Positions 1-8,569 of a stretch of 64,000 nt of DNA are shown here, piece by piece (positions within the stretch are counted from its first letter, which is position 1; each line of letters starts with the position of its first letter). The notes below the pieces were generated by a model. It saw only the letters and a program-made list of their open reading frames with translations. It was not told the origin of the DNA and did no database searches. This stretch comes from JAXGMV01 sp040772085 (GTDB lineage Bacteria; Chloroflexota; Anaerolineae; Anaerolineales; Anaerolineaceae): the NCBI GenBank assembly GCA_040772085.1, contig JAXGYU010000001.1, forward strand, positions 1,302,001 to 1,366,000. The letters are read 5' to 3'. A program made the position numbers and the translations under genes.

Positions 1-148
1 CAACCGCGTTCTCGACCATATGATCTGCCAGCTCGGGCGTCATGGCAGCCGAGCCGCTCAAGGGCAGCAACGCATCGGGCGCGACGCCGCTCTCGTCGGC
101 TAAACGTGCGAGGCGTTGTTCGATTGTCAGGTCATAAAACCGTTTCAT
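1..148 (-). CDS. hydroxymethylglutaryl-CoA reductase, class II, N-terminal fragment
   Basis: Only the first 49 codons are in the window; the gene runs off the left edge. Translated from the ATG at 148, it begins MKRFYDLTIEQRLARLADES and continues through a Gly/Ala-rich patch to an HMVENAV-like end. This resembles the N-terminus of class II (bacterial) HMG-CoA reductases, which read roughly ERL..L......LPL..A..MIENVIG. An AGGTGA ribosome site lies about 8 bases before the ATG. Class II enzymes interconvert HMG-CoA and mevalonate, so this hints at a mevalonate route for isoprenoids. The identity rests on a short stretch and no catalytic residue is in view. Confidence 0.6.
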   Translation of the reverse strand, partial: MKRFYDLTIEQRLARLADESGVAPDALLPLSGSAAMTPELADHMVENAV

Positions 149-266
149 TTGCTCAGATCACCTGTTTCAAGCATGGAAATCATCATATCATCTGAATAAA
201 ACCTTCACAAGAATACCCGCATAATGCTTGCAATAGCTATCAGATTGAGTTCCAATCAGTAGTATC

Positions 267-1172
267 ATGGTGAAAATGCTTAAATTCCTCAGACTTCTGA
301 TTTTTCTGACGCTTGCCGCGGCGCTCGCTTCCGGCTGCAACGCGGACTTTGGTGACCCGCCTGTGCTCGCAACCCGCAGCGGACCTGACCAGGAGGCGAC
401 CAGCGTCGAAGCCGTGGTGCAGACGCTCAAGGCGGGTTTGCCGGTCGGCGCTGGCACGCGCGCGCCAGAGGTTACCGCGACCAGCACGCCGGACATCCCC
501 GAAATGACCCTTTGCTCACCATTGCCGGGCTATGACCTCGTCAGGCTGAAGGGTGCTATCTCAAACCCTTATTCTCCACCGCCGCTCGGCTCCGACGACC
601 CGCATCAGGGCGTTGATTTCGCTGATATACAGTACGGTGTCGCCATCAATGGACATGACGTCCAGGCCGTCCTGCCCGGGACGGTAACAACCGTGATCAG
701 CAACCGCTTCCCGTACGGCAACGCCATCATCATCGAGACCCCGCTGAACAGCCTGCCTGGAGCAATGCAGGAGAAACTGCTTGAGACCATGCAAGCCCTG
801 CCGACGCCGATCCCTTCCGCGCTCACCTGCCCCAACTTTGGCTTCCCCTGGGACGGTCAGCCGGCACAATCGCTGTACCTGGTTTACGCCCACATGGAGA
901 AACCCCCGACTCAGGCGCCTGGCAGTTTTGTGAATTGCGGCGACACGCTGGGGACCATCGGACAGACCGGCAACGCGCTTGCGCCTCACCTGCATCTGGA
1001 AGCCCGGGTGGGTCCGGCTGCCGCGACATTTACCAGCATCGCCCACTATGAGCCGTATATTTCCGAAGTTGAAATGGCAAACTATTGTGAGTGGCGCATC
1101 AGCGGAACGTTTATCCCCGTCGATCCGTTTATAGTATTGGATAACGGTCGTTTCGCTTCGACCGCACCCTAG
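267..1172 (+). CDS. lipoprotein M23-family (LytM-type) metallopeptidase
   Basis: 301 residues. A hydrophobic signal ends in the lipobox ALASGC (Cys24), followed by a low-complexity linker to about residue 75. The C-terminal half has the M23 pattern: HQGVD (His113, Asp117), the YAHM stretch (His209) and APHLHLE (His241, His243). These are the zinc ligands and catalytic histidines of LytM-type endopeptidases, which cut peptide cross-links in peptidoglycan. About 60 residues are inserted between the first strand (AVLPGTV) and YAHM, longer than in small LytM domains. The protein is probably anchored to the outer face of the membrane. ATG 276 is an alternative start. Confidence 0.82.
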   Translation: MVKMLKFLRLLIFLTLAAALASGCNADFGDPPVLATRSGPDQEATSVEAVVQTLKAGLPVGAGTRAPEVTATSTPDIPEMTLCSPLPGYDLVRLKGAISNPYSPPPLGSDDPHQGVDFADIQYGVAINGHDVQAVLPGTVTTVISNRFPYGNAIIIETPLNSLPGAMQEKLLETMQALPTPIPSALTCPNFGFPWDGQPAQSLYLVYAHMEKPPTQAPGSFVNCGDTLGTIGQTGNALAPHLHLEARVGPAAATFTSIAHYEPYISEVEMANYCEWRISGTFIPVDPFIVLDNGRFASTAP

Positions 1173-1228
1173 CAACCAATCACGCGCGTTGACCGTGTTA
1201 CCATTACCCTGACTGGAGGACATGCCTT

Positions 1229-1684
1229 ATGGACCCATTGGAGTTGATCATCGAAAAAGACCGCGCCGCGGCAGCCCAGGCGCTGCAGGAAGGCACGCAT
1301 TGCACACTCGGCATGATGGATGGCGAGGCAGTTTACCTGCTGCCGCTGAACTACGGCTATCAGGACGGCTTCCTCTACTTTCATTCGGGGAATCACGGGC
1401 ACAAGCTGGACGTCCTGCGCGACGGCAAGCGCGCCTCTTTCTCGATCCTCACCAATCTGATGCCGGTTGTCAAGGAGAACCCGTGCAGTTTCAGCATGCG
1501 TTATCACAGCCTGCGCGGCGAGGGCACACTGGCGCTGCTGAACGATTGCGCCGAAATTCTGTCCGCCCTGGACGCGGTTGTGACCCATTACGGCGGTACC
1601 CCAATCGATTACCCTCCCGATCAACTGGCGCGCCTGCTGGTCTACCGCCTGAAAATTGAAACGATGTCATTCAAGGCGCATTAG
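1229..1684 (+). CDS. pyridoxamine 5'-phosphate oxidase-fold, NimA-like FMN-binding protein
   Basis: 151 residues. The pattern CTLGMMDGEAVYLLPLNYGYQ, then FHSGNHGHKLDVLRDG and a later SLRGEGTLALL, matches small split-barrel flavoproteins of the PNPOx/NimA type. In these, the motif around FHSG..GHK binds flavin phosphate. NimA-like proteins reduce nitro groups or bind haem; the actual substrate here is unknown. The start at 1229 has a GGAGGA ribosome site at 1215-1220 (8-base spacing). The gene is followed after 7 bases by a lipoprotein gene on the same strand, so the two may be co-transcribed. Confidence 0.75.
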   Translation: MDPLELIIEKDRAAAAQALQEGTHCTLGMMDGEAVYLLPLNYGYQDGFLYFHSGNHGHKLDVLRDGKRASFSILTNLMPVVKENPCSFSMRYHSLRGEGTLALLNDCAEILSALDAVVTHYGGTPIDYPPDQLARLLVYRLKIETMSFKAH

Positions 1685-1691
1685 AGGTTTT

Positions 1692-2345
1692 ATGAATAAA
1701 AGATTTTTTGGCCTGGTCACAGTCATCTTCATGGTTGTCCTGACCGGCTGCACACTTTTCCCCAACCTGCCTGGCAGGCAGCCAGCGGCACCGACGCTGG
1801 AGCCATCGCTGACCGCAGTGCCAGCGACAGCCACCCTTGCGCCGAGCGCGACACAGCCCCCGCCGACCGACACACCTGTGGCTACCAGCACGCAGCAGAT
1901 GCCTTACATCACCAGTATGCCGATCGCCAGTTATACGCCAACCTCAACCGCCAGCTATTCCATCGGGCACATCACGCCAACCCCGGTCAGCGGCACTCCC
2001 AAACCGAACATCGTCGAATACTCCTGCTATCAGACCGTCCAGGAGCCGCCGATTGGCGCCCGCTATCACACCCGCGATGAATTTGACGCGCACTGGCAGA
2101 TTGTCAACCGCGACATGACGGACTGGCTCGCGTCAGAAACAGTTGTCTATTACGCCAACGGCACCAGAATGCAGACGTACCATGACAAGATTAATCTGGC
2201 TCACGATGTCAAGTCAGGCAAAGCAGTGGACATCATCATAGACATGACCGTGCCGCCCGAGCCCGGGTTCTACAGCACCTCATGGATCGTCGCCAACAAG
2301 GGGCGCGTGGTCTGTATCCTGACCGTTTCGATCAACGCCTACTGA
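1692..2345 (+). CDS. lipoprotein with C-terminal NBR1-Ig-like domain
   Basis: 217 residues. The signal peptide ends in lipobox VVLTGC (Cys20). Residues 20-115 are a Pro/Thr/Ala-rich linker typical of Chloroflexota surface proteins. The last 90 residues (FDAHWQIVNRDMTDW, then VPPEPGFYSTSWIV) follow the NBR1-type Ig-like pattern, in which a conserved Trp after WxxxN and the P.PG.Y...W segment define the beta sandwich. Such domains are probably used in extracellular binding; no ligand can be named. Start chosen at ATG 1692 with AGAGG 5 bases upstream; an in-frame upstream ATG at 1656 lies inside the preceding gene and would spoil the signal peptide. Confidence 0.7.
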   Translation: MNKRFFGLVTVIFMVVLTGCTLFPNLPGRQPAAPTLEPSLTAVPATATLAPSATQPPPTDTPVATSTQQMPYITSMPIASYTPTSTASYSIGHITPTPVSGTPKPNIVEYSCYQTVQEPPIGARYHTRDEFDAHWQIVNRDMTDWLASETVVYYANGTRMQTYHDKINLAHDVKSGKAVDIIIDMTVPPEPGFYSTSWIVANKGRVVCILTVSINAY

Positions 2346-2365
2346 TCTGACAGCAGGCGCAACAT

Positions 2366-2395
2366 AAAAGGGCAAGGCGGCTGCCTTGCCCTTTT
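2366..2395. terminator. bidirectional intrinsic terminator
   Basis: A perfect 13-base-pair stem (2366-2378 with 2383-2395) closes a 4-base loop. AAAA and TTTT flank the stem, giving a U-run in either direction. It lies between the convergent lipoprotein and HtrA genes. Confidence 0.85.
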
Positions 2396-2413
2396 ATTGT
2401 TCTTGAAAATAAG

Positions 2414-3583
2414 TTATGGCCGCTTGCCCAGGATTACCGGCACATCGATCCGCTTGCCGTCACGCAGGACGGTCAGGATAATCTCATCGTCTGGCGACTT
2501 CTCATTCATCAGATAACTCAGCAATTCACCGAAAATACGGATCGGCATTCCGTCGACCGCGACAATCAAATCACCACCAGCCAGCAGACCACGGATCTCA
2601 GTTGACGCCGTGCCGGCACGGATGCCCGCCTTGTCGCTCGGGCTGCCGGGGTTGACCGAGACGACATAGGCGCCGTTGGTATTCTCCAGCTTGAGCACTT
2701 CCTGTTCCATCAGCGAGAGTTCTTCGCGGGCAGAAATGCCAAGATAGGGGTAATCGTATTTGCCGTTCCTGATTAATTCCGGCACGACGCGCTTGACAAT
2801 GTTGATCGACACCGCGAACCCGATGCCGGAGTTGACCGGGTCACCATCGACGTTGGTGCCCTCGGTACGGATGGCACGGTTGACGCCGATCACCTCTCCT
2901 TTCAGGTTGAGCAGCGGTCCGCCCGAGTTGCCGGGGTTGATGGCAGCATCGGTCTGGATGATGTCGCCGGAGGAATAATAGGACCCAGTCCCCGCGGAAC
3001 GCAGCGAATCGAGCGTACGCCCTTTGGCGGAGACGATGCCCAGCGTCATGGTCGAAGAAAGTCCGAAGGGATTGCCGATGGCAACCACCATCTGACCAAT
3101 CTGCACCTGATTTGAGTCGCCCAGCGGCACGGGATGCAGCGCGTTGGGGTCGAGATTGAGCGGTTTCAAAACCGCGAGATCAGAATCCGGGTCGGTGCCG
3201 ACTACTTTCGCCCGCACCTTCACGCCGGATGGAAAATCGACTTCCAGTTCCGTGGCGCCTTCCACGACATGATAGTTCGTCACCACATGCCCATCGGCAT
3301 CAAAGACAAAACCGGTGCCTTGCCCCGAGCCGACATTGCTGTAGGTCTGGATGGATACGACGCCGGGATTGGTGTTGGCATACAGGCTGACCAGCATCGA
3401 CTCCATGGCGCTCAGTTCGGCGGGATCAAAACTGACCGTGATCGGGATCGGGGTCGCCAGGTTCTGAGCGGCAGGCGGCAGGCTGGTGGCGGGAGCAATT
3501 TGCGGAGGCAGCAACGTCGCGGGATTCACACAACCAATAAGTATCACAAAGGAAGCCAGTACGAATAACAGGCGTTTTTTCAT
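2414..3583 (-). CDS. HtrA/DegP-family serine protease, lipoprotein, one PDZ domain
   Basis: 389 residues from ATG 3583, which has AGAGG 5 bases upstream (an in-frame GTG at 3589 overlaps that site). Signal with lipobox ILIGC (Cys18). The trypsin-like domain carries the triad in the motifs TNYHVVEG (His105), DPDSDLAVLK (Asp135) and NPGNSGGPL (Ser220). A single PDZ domain follows (about residues 285-385: YLGIS..., GSPSDKAGI, GGDLIVAVDG). These proteases degrade misfolded proteins outside the cytoplasmic membrane and act in envelope stress. The lipid anchor replaces the usual transmembrane helix. It faces the preceding gene across a shared terminator. Confidence 0.93.
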   Translation of the reverse strand: MKKRLLFVLASFVILIGCVNPATLLPPQIAPATSLPPAAQNLATPIPITVSFDPAELSAMESMLVSLYANTNPGVVSIQTYSNVGSGQGTGFVFDADGHVVTNYHVVEGATELEVDFPSGVKVRAKVVGTDPDSDLAVLKPLNLDPNALHPVPLGDSNQVQIGQMVVAIGNPFGLSSTMTLGIVSAKGRTLDSLRSAGTGSYYSSGDIIQTDAAINPGNSGGPLLNLKGEVIGVNRAIRTEGTNVDGDPVNSGIGFAVSINIVKRVVPELIRNGKYDYPYLGISAREELSLMEQEVLKLENTNGAYVVSVNPGSPSDKAGIRAGTASTEIRGLLAGGDLIVAVDGMPIRIFGELLSYLMNEKSPDDEIILTVLRDGKRIDVPVILGKRP

Positions 3584-3608
3584 CAGCACCTCTCTTCAAG
3601 CGCCGGAC

Positions 3609-4550
3609 TTAGCCCGCGCGCAGTTGTTCGAATAAGGCTTTCTGCTCATCCGATAAATTCTTCGGCAGGGTTACCCTGAGCTTCGCGTACAGGTCGCCGA
3701 AGGTGTCTTTCTTCCGCAGCAGCGGCATACCGCGCTTAGCCAGGCGGAATGTCTGGCCTGGTTGTGAACCGGCCGGAATAGTCAGAATGACTTCGCCGCC
3801 CGGCGTCTGAACGGTGGCTTTGCCGCCCAGTACTGCTGTGTAGAGGTCTACTGTTGCCTCGGTGTACAGGTCATCGCCCTTGCGCTCAAAGCGCTTGTCG
3901 GGCAGGACCTCAATCACCAGATACAAGTCCCCCTGCTGTCCCATGGCATCCACGGGCCCCTGGTTGGCGACCCGCACCTTGGTGCCGGTGGTCGCGCCGG
4001 CAGGAATTTTGACGTTCAGCCTGCGGTTATCGACTTGCAGCAGGCGCTCCGTGCCCTGATAAGCTTCCATCAGGTTGATCTGCAATGGCGATTCGACCGG
4101 ACGCGGCTTGTACGCCCGCCTGCTAGTGCGGCTGGTTCCGGCCGTTCCGGGCATGCCGCCGCCAAATATAGTCGTGAAGAAATCAGAGAATCCGCCCGCG
4201 CCGCCGAAGAGGTCTTCCAGGTCTTCCATGTTGACTTGCTGGGTCGTGCGTCTGCCGCCCTGACCAGCGTTGCGCATCACCCAGTCATCCCAGTTGAAGT
4301 TGCCGCTGCCGCCCTGCTGCTGCCAGCTTGAGTAGGACTCGCCGAGCTGGTCATACCTGGCACGCTGTTCAGCATTGCCCAGCACCTGGTAAGCCTCGTT
4401 GATTTCCTTGAACTTTTCTTCAGCTTGTTTGTCGCCCTGGTTACGGTCAGGGTGATATTGCATGGCTAATTTGCGGTAGGTTTTCTTGATATCCTCCGCG
4501 CTTGCCTTCCTGTCCACACCCAGAATTTTGTAATAATCCTTATATTCCAT
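3609..4550 (-). CDS. DnaJ/CbpA-type co-chaperone without zinc finger
   Basis: 313 residues. The J domain is at the N-terminus (KDYYKILGV, HPD at 33-35), followed by a Gly/Phe-rich linker with GGAGGFSDFF and GGGMPGTAG, then the two C-terminal substrate-binding beta domains (ESPLQINLMEAYQGTERLL, GDLYLVIEV). The CxxCxGxG zinc-finger repeats of true DnaJ are absent, so it is CbpA-like. It would stimulate Hsp70 ATPase. Two starts are possible, ATG 4556 and ATG 4550. The second gives the family-typical MEYKDYY terminus and suits the very close promoter at 4560-4587. No dnaK or grpE is adjacent. Confidence 0.9.
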   Translation of the reverse strand: MEYKDYYKILGVDRKASAEDIKKTYRKLAMQYHPDRNQGDKQAEEKFKEINEAYQVLGNAEQRARYDQLGESYSSWQQQGGSGNFNWDDWVMRNAGQGGRRTTQQVNMEDLEDLFGGAGGFSDFFTTIFGGGMPGTAGTSRTSRRAYKPRPVESPLQINLMEAYQGTERLLQVDNRRLNVKIPAGATTGTKVRVANQGPVDAMGQQGDLYLVIEVLPDKRFERKGDDLYTEATVDLYTAVLGGKATVQTPGGEVILTIPAGSQPGQTFRLAKRGMPLLRKKDTFGDLYAKLRVTLPKNLSDEQKALFEQLRAG

Positions 4551-4559
4551 AGCCATTTT

Positions 4560-4587
4560 ATTGTAAGCTGAACGAACGACAAGTCAA
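4560..4587 (-). promoter_or_regulatory. sigma70-type promoter for the CbpA gene, possibly leaderless
   Basis: On the minus strand TTGACT (4587-4582), a 16-base spacer and TACAAT (4565-4560). The first ATG begins only 3 bases after the -10 box and the second ATG 9 bases after it. Transcription from this promoter would give an almost leaderless mRNA beginning near the second ATG. No ribosome site is visible. Confidence 0.45.
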
Positions 4588-4615
4588 TACGCGCAGCGTT
4601 TTTCTAACACATCTC

Positions 4616-5035
4616 TTACAAGCTGCCGGCGAGAAATTCCCTGATCAGCGCCTTCGCTTCATCCATTGTCTCGTAGGAGCGTATCCTGAACGAGGGATGC
4701 GTATTGCCGCTGATCATGGCAGAAACATTCTTGCCGGACTGATACAGGCTGAGCACGGGTTTGGCGAGCACCAGCGCCAGCGCGATCTCATAGCCCACCC
4801 CGTGAGACGGTGTGCTGACTTCGGCGACGATCGCGTCGCTGTCCTTGAGCCAGCTCACATCCTGCTCAAAGATTTCCTGCGCCGACATGGGCGCGAGCTG
4901 TTCCATCAGGTCATCCTCGCCCAGATATTCGGTCGGCACCGAATGGCCTTCACTTTGCAGGAAGGCGATCAGTTCTTTGAAGACCGGCAAATCCTGTCTG
5001 CCTCCAGAAACAGAGCACGAAAAATAGACTTTCAT
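4616..5035 (-). CDS. nucleoside 2-deoxyribosyltransferase / DNPH1 (Rcl)-like nucleotide N-hydrolase
   Basis: 139 residues. The N-terminus MKVYFSCSVSGGRQDLPVF, the central EIFEQDVSWLKDSDAIVAEV and the following STPSHGVGYEIA match the Rcl/DNPH1 branch of the 2-deoxyribosyltransferase fold. In that branch the Glu of GVGYE (Glu83 here) is the nucleophile. DNPH1 hydrolyses the N-glycosidic bond of deoxynucleoside 5'-monophosphates, a nucleotide clean-up role. Start at ATG 5035, with AGGAGAG at 5044-5050 (8-base spacing); a GTG at 5044 overlaps the ribosome site. Substrate is inferred from family only. Confidence 0.72.
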   Translation of the reverse strand: MKVYFSCSVSGGRQDLPVFKELIAFLQSEGHSVPTEYLGEDDLMEQLAPMSAQEIFEQDVSWLKDSDAIVAEVSTPSHGVGYEIALALVLAKPVLSLYQSGKNVSAMISGNTHPSFRIRSYETMDEAKALIREFLAGSL

Positions 5036-5133
5036 TGGCGCCACTCTCCTCGAAATAGGGTATTGTTATCATATCAGACCTTCACAACTTTGTTTCGCTC
5101 AATGCGTATATGATTATAGAAAGGAAAAAGACC

Positions 5134-5847
5134 ATGAATGACGATTCCAATCAAAAAGATCCTGCTGTGATTCCTCCTGAAGAACCGGTGTCCAATTGGC
5201 AGCCTGCCGAACCTGATGACGAACCGGCTTTTCTGTCCAAACTTAATGAAACGACCGAGCTTCCCGAAGACATCGAACCCGTTGTGCTTCCGCCCGATCC
5301 GGCTCCTGAAGTTGTGCCAGCGGTTGAGCCCGTCGAAGCGGTGGAGCCGGTTGAGCCGGTCAATGTGGTCGAGCCAGTGATCGAGCCTGCGCCCGCGCGC
5401 GTTCAGACACCGGGACCGGTAGCCCCCGCTCCGGCACCTGTCAGATCAACCGCCGCCGCTCCTGCTGAACCCCAGAAGAAAGCCCGTCCGGATGGCGTCA
5501 CTGTCACTGCCATCTACCACTTCATCTCCGGGCTCCCGATGGTGCTGCTTGGGCTGATGTTCCTTATCCTCATGATGTTTATGCCGCTGGTCATCCAGGA
5601 TTCCACCGCGGGTTTGACGATCAGCATCATCGTGCTGGGATTCCTGTTCCTCTTCTTCCTGCTCAGCGGCGGTCTGGCCATCGCGACCGGCGTCGGCTTG
5701 CTGCAGATGAAGAACTGGGCACGCTGGCTGGCAATCATCCAGGCGCTGCTGGCATTGCTGAACTTCCCGATCGGCACGATCATCGGCGGTCTGATCATCG
5801 CCTACCTGTTCTCGGATACCACCCGGGAAGCGTTTGAAAATCAGTAA
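5134..5847 (+). CDS. membrane protein with acidic Pro/Val/Glu-rich N-terminal tail
   Basis: 237 residues, not assigned to a named family. Residues 1-130 are acidic and rich in Pro, Val and Glu, with VEPVEPV-type repeats, and are probably disordered and cytoplasmic. The C-terminal 110 residues contain about three hydrophobic helices (GLPMVLLGLMFLILMMF, ISIIVLGFLFLFFLL and the FPIGTIIGGLIIAYLF end) with a conserved-looking GLLQMKNWARWLAI segment. This arrangement resembles small four-helix membrane proteins of unknown function. Start chosen at ATG 5134 (AAAGGA upstream) rather than the ATG at 5110. The gene is followed by a strong terminator and stands alone. Confidence 0.7.
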   Translation: MNDDSNQKDPAVIPPEEPVSNWQPAEPDDEPAFLSKLNETTELPEDIEPVVLPPDPAPEVVPAVEPVEAVEPVEPVNVVEPVIEPAPARVQTPGPVAPAPAPVRSTAAAPAEPQKKARPDGVTVTAIYHFISGLPMVLLGLMFLILMMFMPLVIQDSTAGLTISIIVLGFLFLFFLLSGGLAIATGVGLLQMKNWARWLAIIQALLALLNFPIGTIIGGLIIAYLFSDTTREAFENQ

Positions 5848-5866
5848 AAAGCTGAATGAAATCGAG

Positions 5867-5897
5867 AAGCTGGTTGACCCTTGTCAGCCAGCTTTTT
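5867..5897 (+). terminator. intrinsic terminator
   Basis: A 12-base-pair stem with one G-U pair (5867-5878 with 5883-5894) closes a 4-base loop. Six T residues follow. It ends the membrane-protein gene at 5134. Confidence 0.85.
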
Positions 5898-5985
5898 TGA
5901 CCCCTGCACAGGTGACGCGGCGTCATCCATGATATCATCAGTGAGTTGAACGGAGCCTGTCAAGCCAGGCTGAACAGGAGGAAGA

Positions 5986-7722
5986 ATGCGCATCCTGTCT
6001 GAACGTCAGGAAGAATTACTGAAAGATGAACGCCGGGCACTGCATGACCTGCAGAACATCCTGCAGCGTTTTGGCATCACCGAAGAAGACCAGCTAACCC
6101 TCTCCCGTTCGATCCTGCAGATCGATGAGCTCTTTCTGCTGGTCGTAGTCGGCGAGTTTAACTCGGGCAAGAGTTCGTTCATCAACGCGCTGCTGGGCAG
6201 CAAACTGCTCAAGGAAGGCGTCACTCCTACGACTACGCAAATCAACCTGCTGCGCTACGGTGATGAAGAACAGCGCACCGCGGTTGAAGAGAATCTGACC
6301 CTAATCACCGCGCCGGTCGAACTGCTGCGCGAGATCAGTATCGTCGACACCCCCGGCACGAACGCCATCATGCGCGAACATGAACAGATCACCTCGCAGT
6401 TCATCCCGCGCTCCGATATGGTCCTCTTCGTCACCTCGGCCGACCGCCCATTCACCGAGAGCGAGCGCGCCTTCCTGGCAAAGATCCGCGACTGGGGCAA
6501 GAAGCTGATCATTGTCCTGAACAAAACCGACCTGTTCACCAATGACGACGAGTTGAATCAGGTGGTCGAATTCATCAGCACCAACGTCCGCAGCCTGCTC
6601 GGCATCACCCCTGAGGTCTTCCCGGTCAGCTCGCGGCAGGCATTGATCGCCAAACAAGGTCAGCCGCAATTGTGGGAGCCGAGCCGCTTTGAGCCGCTGG
6701 AAAATCATATCCACGAGACCCTGGACGAGAAGGGCCGGCTGAAGCTCAAGTTCCTCAACCCGCTCGGAGTGGGACTGCACCTGCAGGACCAATACGGTCA
6801 GGTGATCAACAACCGGCTGTTATCGCTCAGCAAGGACACCGACCTGCTCGATAACGTCGACCGCCAGTTACAGGTTTATAAGACCGATATGACGGATGAT
6901 TTCGCTTACCGCATGTCGGATATCGAGAACATTCTGTTCGAGATGGAACAGCGCGGACAGGCCTTCTTTGATGACATCATGCGCGTCGCGCGCATTCCTG
7001 ATCTGATCAACAAGAACAAGGTGCAAAGCCAGTTTGAGAAACAGGTCGTCGCTGACGTACCGCGCCAGATCGAGCGCAAGGTCAACGAGCTGATCGACTG
7101 GCTGGTGGACCGCGACCTGCGGCAGTGGGAAGCGATCAACCAGCATCTGGCAGAGCGCAGGCGCGAGTACAGCGAGCATATCATCGGCGACCCGATCGGC
7201 ACCTTCACCTATGACCGCGAGCGTCTGATGGACGCCGTCGGCAAAGAGGCATCCCGCGTGGTGGACAGCTACGACAAGACCGCCGAAGCCAAAAAGATTG
7301 CGGACGCCGCTCAGGAAGCGGTTGCCGCAGCCGCCGTCGTGGAAGCCGGCGCGGTCGGACTGGGCGCGCTGATCACCGTCATCGCCACTACCATGGCAGC
7401 CGATGTGACCGGCATTCTAGTCGCCAGCGCCGTGGCTGTGCTCGGGTTGTTCATCATCCCGGCGAAACGCCAGCAGGCCAAGAAGGATCTGACGAAAAAA
7501 GTTAACGACATGCGCGCGCGGCTTGCGACCGCGCTGGGCACCGAATTCGACGCCGAGATGAAGCGCAGCCTGGGCAACATCAACACCGCCATCGAACCCT
7601 ACAGCCGTTTCATCCGCGCGGAGACAACCAACCTGCGTGACGCCCAGCAAAAAATGAATGACCTGAAATTGCGCCTGATCAACCTGCGCGAACAAATTCA
7701 ACTCGAATGGGAAATGGAATAG
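5986..7722 (+). CDS. bacterial dynamin-like GTPase
   Basis: 578 residues, preceded by a perfect AGGAGG site. The G domain has G1 GEFNSGKSS (about 56-64), a G2 Thr in TPTTTQ, G3 VDTPGTN and G4 LNKTDLF, as in the dynamin superfamily. A long helical region follows. Around residues 445-500 lies a double hydrophobic segment (VEAGAVGLGALITVIATTM, then GILVASAVAVLGLFII), resembling the membrane-inserting paddle of bacterial dynamin-like proteins. The C-terminus is coiled coil. These proteins remodel or tether membranes using GTP. It occurs singly rather than as the common tandem pair. SurE starts 10 bases downstream, so the two probably share a transcript. Confidence 0.87.
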   Translation: MRILSERQEELLKDERRALHDLQNILQRFGITEEDQLTLSRSILQIDELFLLVVVGEFNSGKSSFINALLGSKLLKEGVTPTTTQINLLRYGDEEQRTAVEENLTLITAPVELLREISIVDTPGTNAIMREHEQITSQFIPRSDMVLFVTSADRPFTESERAFLAKIRDWGKKLIIVLNKTDLFTNDDELNQVVEFISTNVRSLLGITPEVFPVSSRQALIAKQGQPQLWEPSRFEPLENHIHETLDEKGRLKLKFLNPLGVGLHLQDQYGQVINNRLLSLSKDTDLLDNVDRQLQVYKTDMTDDFAYRMSDIENILFEMEQRGQAFFDDIMRVARIPDLINKNKVQSQFEKQVVADVPRQIERKVNELIDWLVDRDLRQWEAINQHLAERRREYSEHIIGDPIGTFTYDRERLMDAVGKEASRVVDSYDKTAEAKKIADAAQEAVAAAAVVEAGAVGLGALITVIATTMAADVTGILVASAVAVLGLFIIPAKRQQAKKDLTKKVNDMRARLATALGTEFDAEMKRSLGNINTAIEPYSRFIRAETTNLRDAQQKMNDLKLRLINLREQIQLEWEME

Positions 7723-7732
7723 CGAGGCAGCC

Positions 7733-8569
7733 TTGACCGAGGGAAAACGACCCAACATCCTGCTCACCAATGACGACGGCATCGACTCACCGGGAATTTG
7801 GGCGGCTGCCAAAGCGTTAGCCAAACTGGGATTTGTCACCATCGCCGCCCCGCGCGATCAGGCATCCGCCACGGGCAGAAGTATGCCGCTCAGCTCGGAC
7901 GGGCGCATCACCCGCCGCGTGCTTGACATCGGCGATCAGAAATGGGAAACCTTCGCCATTGGCGGATCACCGGCGCAAGCGGTGCTGCACGCCGTTCTGG
8001 AACTGATGCCCGAACGACCGGACCTGCTCGTCTCAGGCATCAATTACGGCGAGAATCTCGGGCAGAGCATCACCGTCTCAGGCACGGTCGGCGCGGCCAT
8101 GGAAGGCGCGGCCATGGGTATCCCCAGCATCGCCGCCTCCCTGCAACTGCATGGCGATGTTCACTATCTCAGCTATTCAGACACGGTCGATTTTGAAGTA
8201 GCGGGGCATTTCGTCAAGATTTTTGCCCAGTTGATGCTCGAGCATAAAATGCCCGCTGATGTTCAACTGCTCAAGATAGACGTTCCCCACGGCAGCACCG
8301 TCGACACCCCCTGGGAGATCACCAGTCTGGCGCCTTACCGCTATTACATGCCCTATGTCGTGCGCGAAGGCAGCCTGGAAGAGAAGGGGCAGATTGCCGG
8401 CAGGCTGACGCCGATCCGCAATGAGACCACGCCCAAGACGGATGTGTTCGCCATGGCATTCGCCAACACCGTTTCGGTCACACCCATCAGCCTGGACATG
8501 ACCTCACGCGTTGACCTGAGTCAGCTTGAGGCAGACTTCAGAAAACAGATGATCACTGAGCAGAAATGA
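7733..8569 (+). CDS. surE: 5'/3'-nucleotidase SurE
   Basis: 278 residues with a TTG start (GAGGC upstream). Diagnostic motifs are ILLTNDDGIDSPGI (metal-binding NDD), APRDQASATGRSM (the Ser loop) and SGINYGENLG (the Asn ligand). SurE is a divalent-metal phosphatase that removes phosphate from nucleoside monophosphates, and it is linked to stationary-phase survival. It follows the dynamin-like gene by 10 bases. Its last 17 bases overlap the 3' end of the convergent DUF1638 gene. Confidence 0.95.
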   Translation: MTEGKRPNILLTNDDGIDSPGIWAAAKALAKLGFVTIAAPRDQASATGRSMPLSSDGRITRRVLDIGDQKWETFAIGGSPAQAVLHAVLELMPERPDLLVSGINYGENLGQSITVSGTVGAAMEGAAMGIPSIAASLQLHGDVHYLSYSDTVDFEVAGHFVKIFAQLMLEHKMPADVQLLKIDVPHGSTVDTPWEITSLAPYRYYMPYVVREGSLEEKGQIAGRLTPIRNETTPKTDVFAMAFANTVSVTPISLDMTSRVDLSQLEADFRKQMITEQK

